Shown piece after piece: positions 5,255 through 6,657 of a stretch of DNA of 6,657 bases (position 1 is its first letter; each line of letters begins with the position of its first letter). The translations under genes and the position numbers were made by a program. Under the pieces are notes generated by a model. It was not told the DNA's origin. It searched no databases and saw nothing but the letters and a program-made list of their open reading frames with translations. This DNA is from Candidatus Aminicenantota bacterium (lineage in GTDB: Bacteria > Acidobacteriota > Aminicenantia > UBA2199). The stretch covers positions 6,439,760 to 6,446,416 of the forward strand of contig CP070627.1 of NCBI GenBank assembly GCA_020355945.1. Direction: 5' to 3'.

Positions 5255-6409
5255 ATGACACGAGTTGGAATTATAGGAATCGGACACGGTGTTTTTGGCC
5301 GTCGCAGCGACGCTACAGTCCAGGAACTGGCATTTGAAGCTTTTAGAGCTGCAATGGAGGATGCCGGGATAGACCGGGATGCCCTGGATGCATCAGTAAT
5401 CGGTTCTGTTCCCGAATACCACAAACAGCGTTCACTTCCCGGGGTAGTCCAGGAGTACTTAGGGCTTAACCCCAAACCCACATGGCTGACAGAGGTTGCC
5501 TGTGCATCCGGGAGCGCAGCTATTCGTACCGCCTGGATGTCTATAAAAGCCGGGGTTCACAATATTGTGGCCGTCATCGGCTGCCAAAAAATGACCGAAC
5601 TGACTACAGCGGAAATCCTGGCCCTTATGGGCAGGGTAGGTGAGGTGCAGTGGGAGTCTGTGTTTGGGACTACTTTTCCCGCTTATTATGCCATGTTTGC
5701 CCAGCGGCACATGCATGAATTCGGTACCACCCGCGAACAACTGCTGGAAGTAGCAGTAAAGAATCATTATTACGGTGCCAGGAACCCTTGTGCTCTTTTC
5801 CAGAAAGAAATCACCATGGAAAAAGCCCTGGCATCCGACGAAGTGGCAACACCTTTCCAGGTGTATGACTGCTGCGCTAATGCAGATGGGGCCGCGTGTG
5901 TGATACTGGCCAATGAAGAAAAAGCAAAAGAAATTTCAAAAAAGATAGTATGGCTGGATGGTATGGGATGTGCAACTGCCAGTATGTCGGTGTTGAGACG
6001 GCCCAACCTGGTGGGTTTACCCAGCGCGGGAGAGGCCAGCGCTCAAGCTTACAAAATGGCAGGTGTGGGACCAAAAGACATCAAAGTGGCACAGGTCCAT
6101 GACTGCTTCACTATTGCCGAAATTATGGCCTATGAAGACCTGGGGTTCTGTAAAAAAGGCGAAGGTGGAAAACTCATTGCTGAGCGTCAAACCTACGTTG
6201 AAGGAAAAATACCTGTAAATGTGGATGGCGGTTTGAAAGCCAAAGGCCATCCTATTGGGGCCACAGGTGTGTCTCAGACCTATGAAATAGCTAAACAACT
6301 GCGGGGCGAAGCCGGGGAACGACAGGTCCCTAATGCTGATATCGGACTCACCCATAACGTGGGAGGGATCGGTCAATACTGCTTTGTCCAGATTCTGAGG
6401 AGGGATTAA
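5255..6409 (+). CDS. SCP2-type thiolase (acyl-CoA acetyltransferase family)
   Basis: A 384-residue thiolase that would split a 3-oxoacyl-CoA with CoA, or run the reverse condensation. The nucleophilic Cys is at 83 (EVACASGSAA). HDCF at 282-285 replaces the NEAF motif of classical thiolases, which marks the SCP2/archaeal-type subgroup. GHPIGATG carries His332, and THNVGGIG (366-373) sits where classical enzymes have the second Cys motif, giving a His at 367. The start is ATG 5255, with AGGAGG (5240-5245) nine bases before it. An upstream TTG in frame at 5213 would overlap the SDR gene and has no site of its own. The gene follows the SDR by 19 nt and precedes a DUF35 gene by 3 nt. In known systems (archaeal acetoacetyl-CoA thiolase, BbsAB of toluene degradation) such thiolases need a DUF35 partner. 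Comparable operons serve beta-oxidation of aromatic or branched acyl-CoAs; the actual substrate cannot be read here. Confidence 0.92.
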   Translation: MTRVGIIGIGHGVFGRRSDATVQELAFEAFRAAMEDAGIDRDALDASVIGSVPEYHKQRSLPGVVQEYLGLNPKPTWLTEVACASGSAAIRTAWMSIKAGVHNIVAVIGCQKMTELTTAEILALMGRVGEVQWESVFGTTFPAYYAMFAQRHMHEFGTTREQLLEVAVKNHYYGARNPCALFQKEITMEKALASDEVATPFQVYDCCANADGAACVILANEEKAKEISKKIVWLDGMGCATASMSVLRRPNLVGLPSAGEASAQAYKMAGVGPKDIKVAQVHDCFTIAEIMAYEDLGFCKKGEGGKLIAERQTYVEGKIPVNVDGGLKAKGHPIGATGVSQTYEIAKQLRGEAGERQVPNADIGLTHNVGGIGQYCFVQILRRD

Positions 6410-6412
6410 AAC

Positions 6413-6657
6413 ATGTTTGAATGGTTTGGAAAAGTCAACTTTGCACCTTACACGAAAGTAACTGATTTTGCTCAATATTTAAAAGACGGTCGCCTGATGG
6501 GATCGAAGTGTAAAAAATGCGGAGCCACATCTTTCCCTCCCCGGGCTGACTGCGAAGCATGTATGAGCGGCGATTTTGAGTTTTTCGAGATGAGTGGAAA
6601 AGCTAAGCTGCACACTTTCACAAAAATCGTGGCGGCTCCAACCGGTTTTGAGGATGT
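6413..6657 (+). CDS. DUF35 zinc-ribbon/OB-fold acyl-CoA-binding protein, 3' end cut by the window
   Basis: The first 81 residues of a DUF35 protein, usually about 130-150 residues long. The N-terminal helix (TDFAQYLKDGRLMGSKC) leads into a rubredoxin-like zinc ribbon with Cys33, Cys36, Cys47 and Cys50 (CKKCG, then PPRADCEAC). The beginning of the OB fold follows (FEMSGKAKLHTFTKIVAAPTGFED). Family knowledge: DUF35 proteins bind the CoA part of the substrate and bridge or complete the active site of SCP2-type thiolases and HMG-CoA synthase. The ATG lies 3 nt after the thiolase stop, and its ribosome binding site GAGGAGGG (6397-6404) sits inside the end of the thiolase gene, so the two are translationally linked. 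This fits a fixed-ratio complex. No damage is seen in the visible part. Confidence 0.92.
   Translation, partial: MFEWFGKVNFAPYTKVTDFAQYLKDGRLMGSKCKKCGATSFPPRADCEACMSGDFEFFEMSGKAKLHTFTKIVAAPTGFED

Noticed and set aside
6017..6475. 152-codon minus-strand ORF opposite the thiolase/DUF35 junction
   Set aside because: Antisense shadow crossing two well-supported genes.

Overview
The window reads as a chromosomal segment from an anaerobic, Firmicutes-like bacterium. Hints are strong AGGAGG-type ribosome binding sites, sigma-A type promoters, AT-rich spacers and an SDR/thiolase/DUF35 acyl-CoA gene set of the kind common in syntrophic or sulfate-reducing Peptococcaceae. That placement is a guess from style; there is no rRNA or marker gene to confirm it.

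Layout. (1) 2-2329 (+): a membrane-anchored Ser/Thr protein kinase that runs in from the left edge. Its glycine-rich loop is readable in frame upstream of the first possible start codon, so the gene is 5'-truncated by the window, not started at 47. (2) 2330-4480: about 2.1 kb of accessory or decayed DNA. It holds a DUF433-like fragment (-), a hairpin repeat, a possible 26-residue membrane microprotein followed by a 13-bp stem-loop, an AT-rich GAAATTCGAA-type repeat, a well-formed promoter with a dyad around its -35, a short MPTIRTF peptide that looks like the stub of a DUF4160 gene, an intact DUF2442 gene, a 24-nt direct repeat bracketing that module, and a doubly damaged AAA-ATPase-like/PD-(D/E)XK nuclease pseudogene (-). 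It ends in a composite intergenic repeat. (3) 4368-6657 (+): a new transcription unit with a TTGACA/TATAAA promoter, a Fur-like ATGATAATCAT dyad at the expected transcript start, then a FabG-type SDR, an SCP2-type thiolase and the start of a DUF35 zinc-ribbon/OB-fold protein that runs off the right edge.

How the genes fit together. The SDR, thiolase and DUF35 protein are tightly spaced (19 and 3 nt gaps) and form an operon. A 3-hydroxyacyl-CoA would be oxidised (or the 3-oxo form reduced) by the SDR, and the thiolase, probably as a complex with the DUF35 protein, would cleave or form the 3-oxoacyl-CoA. The kinase is a sensor-type protein with a cytoplasmic catalytic domain and a large extracytoplasmic region; nothing here ties it to the acyl-CoA operon. 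The middle region looks like a place where small mobile or toxin-antitoxin-like genes arrive and decay.
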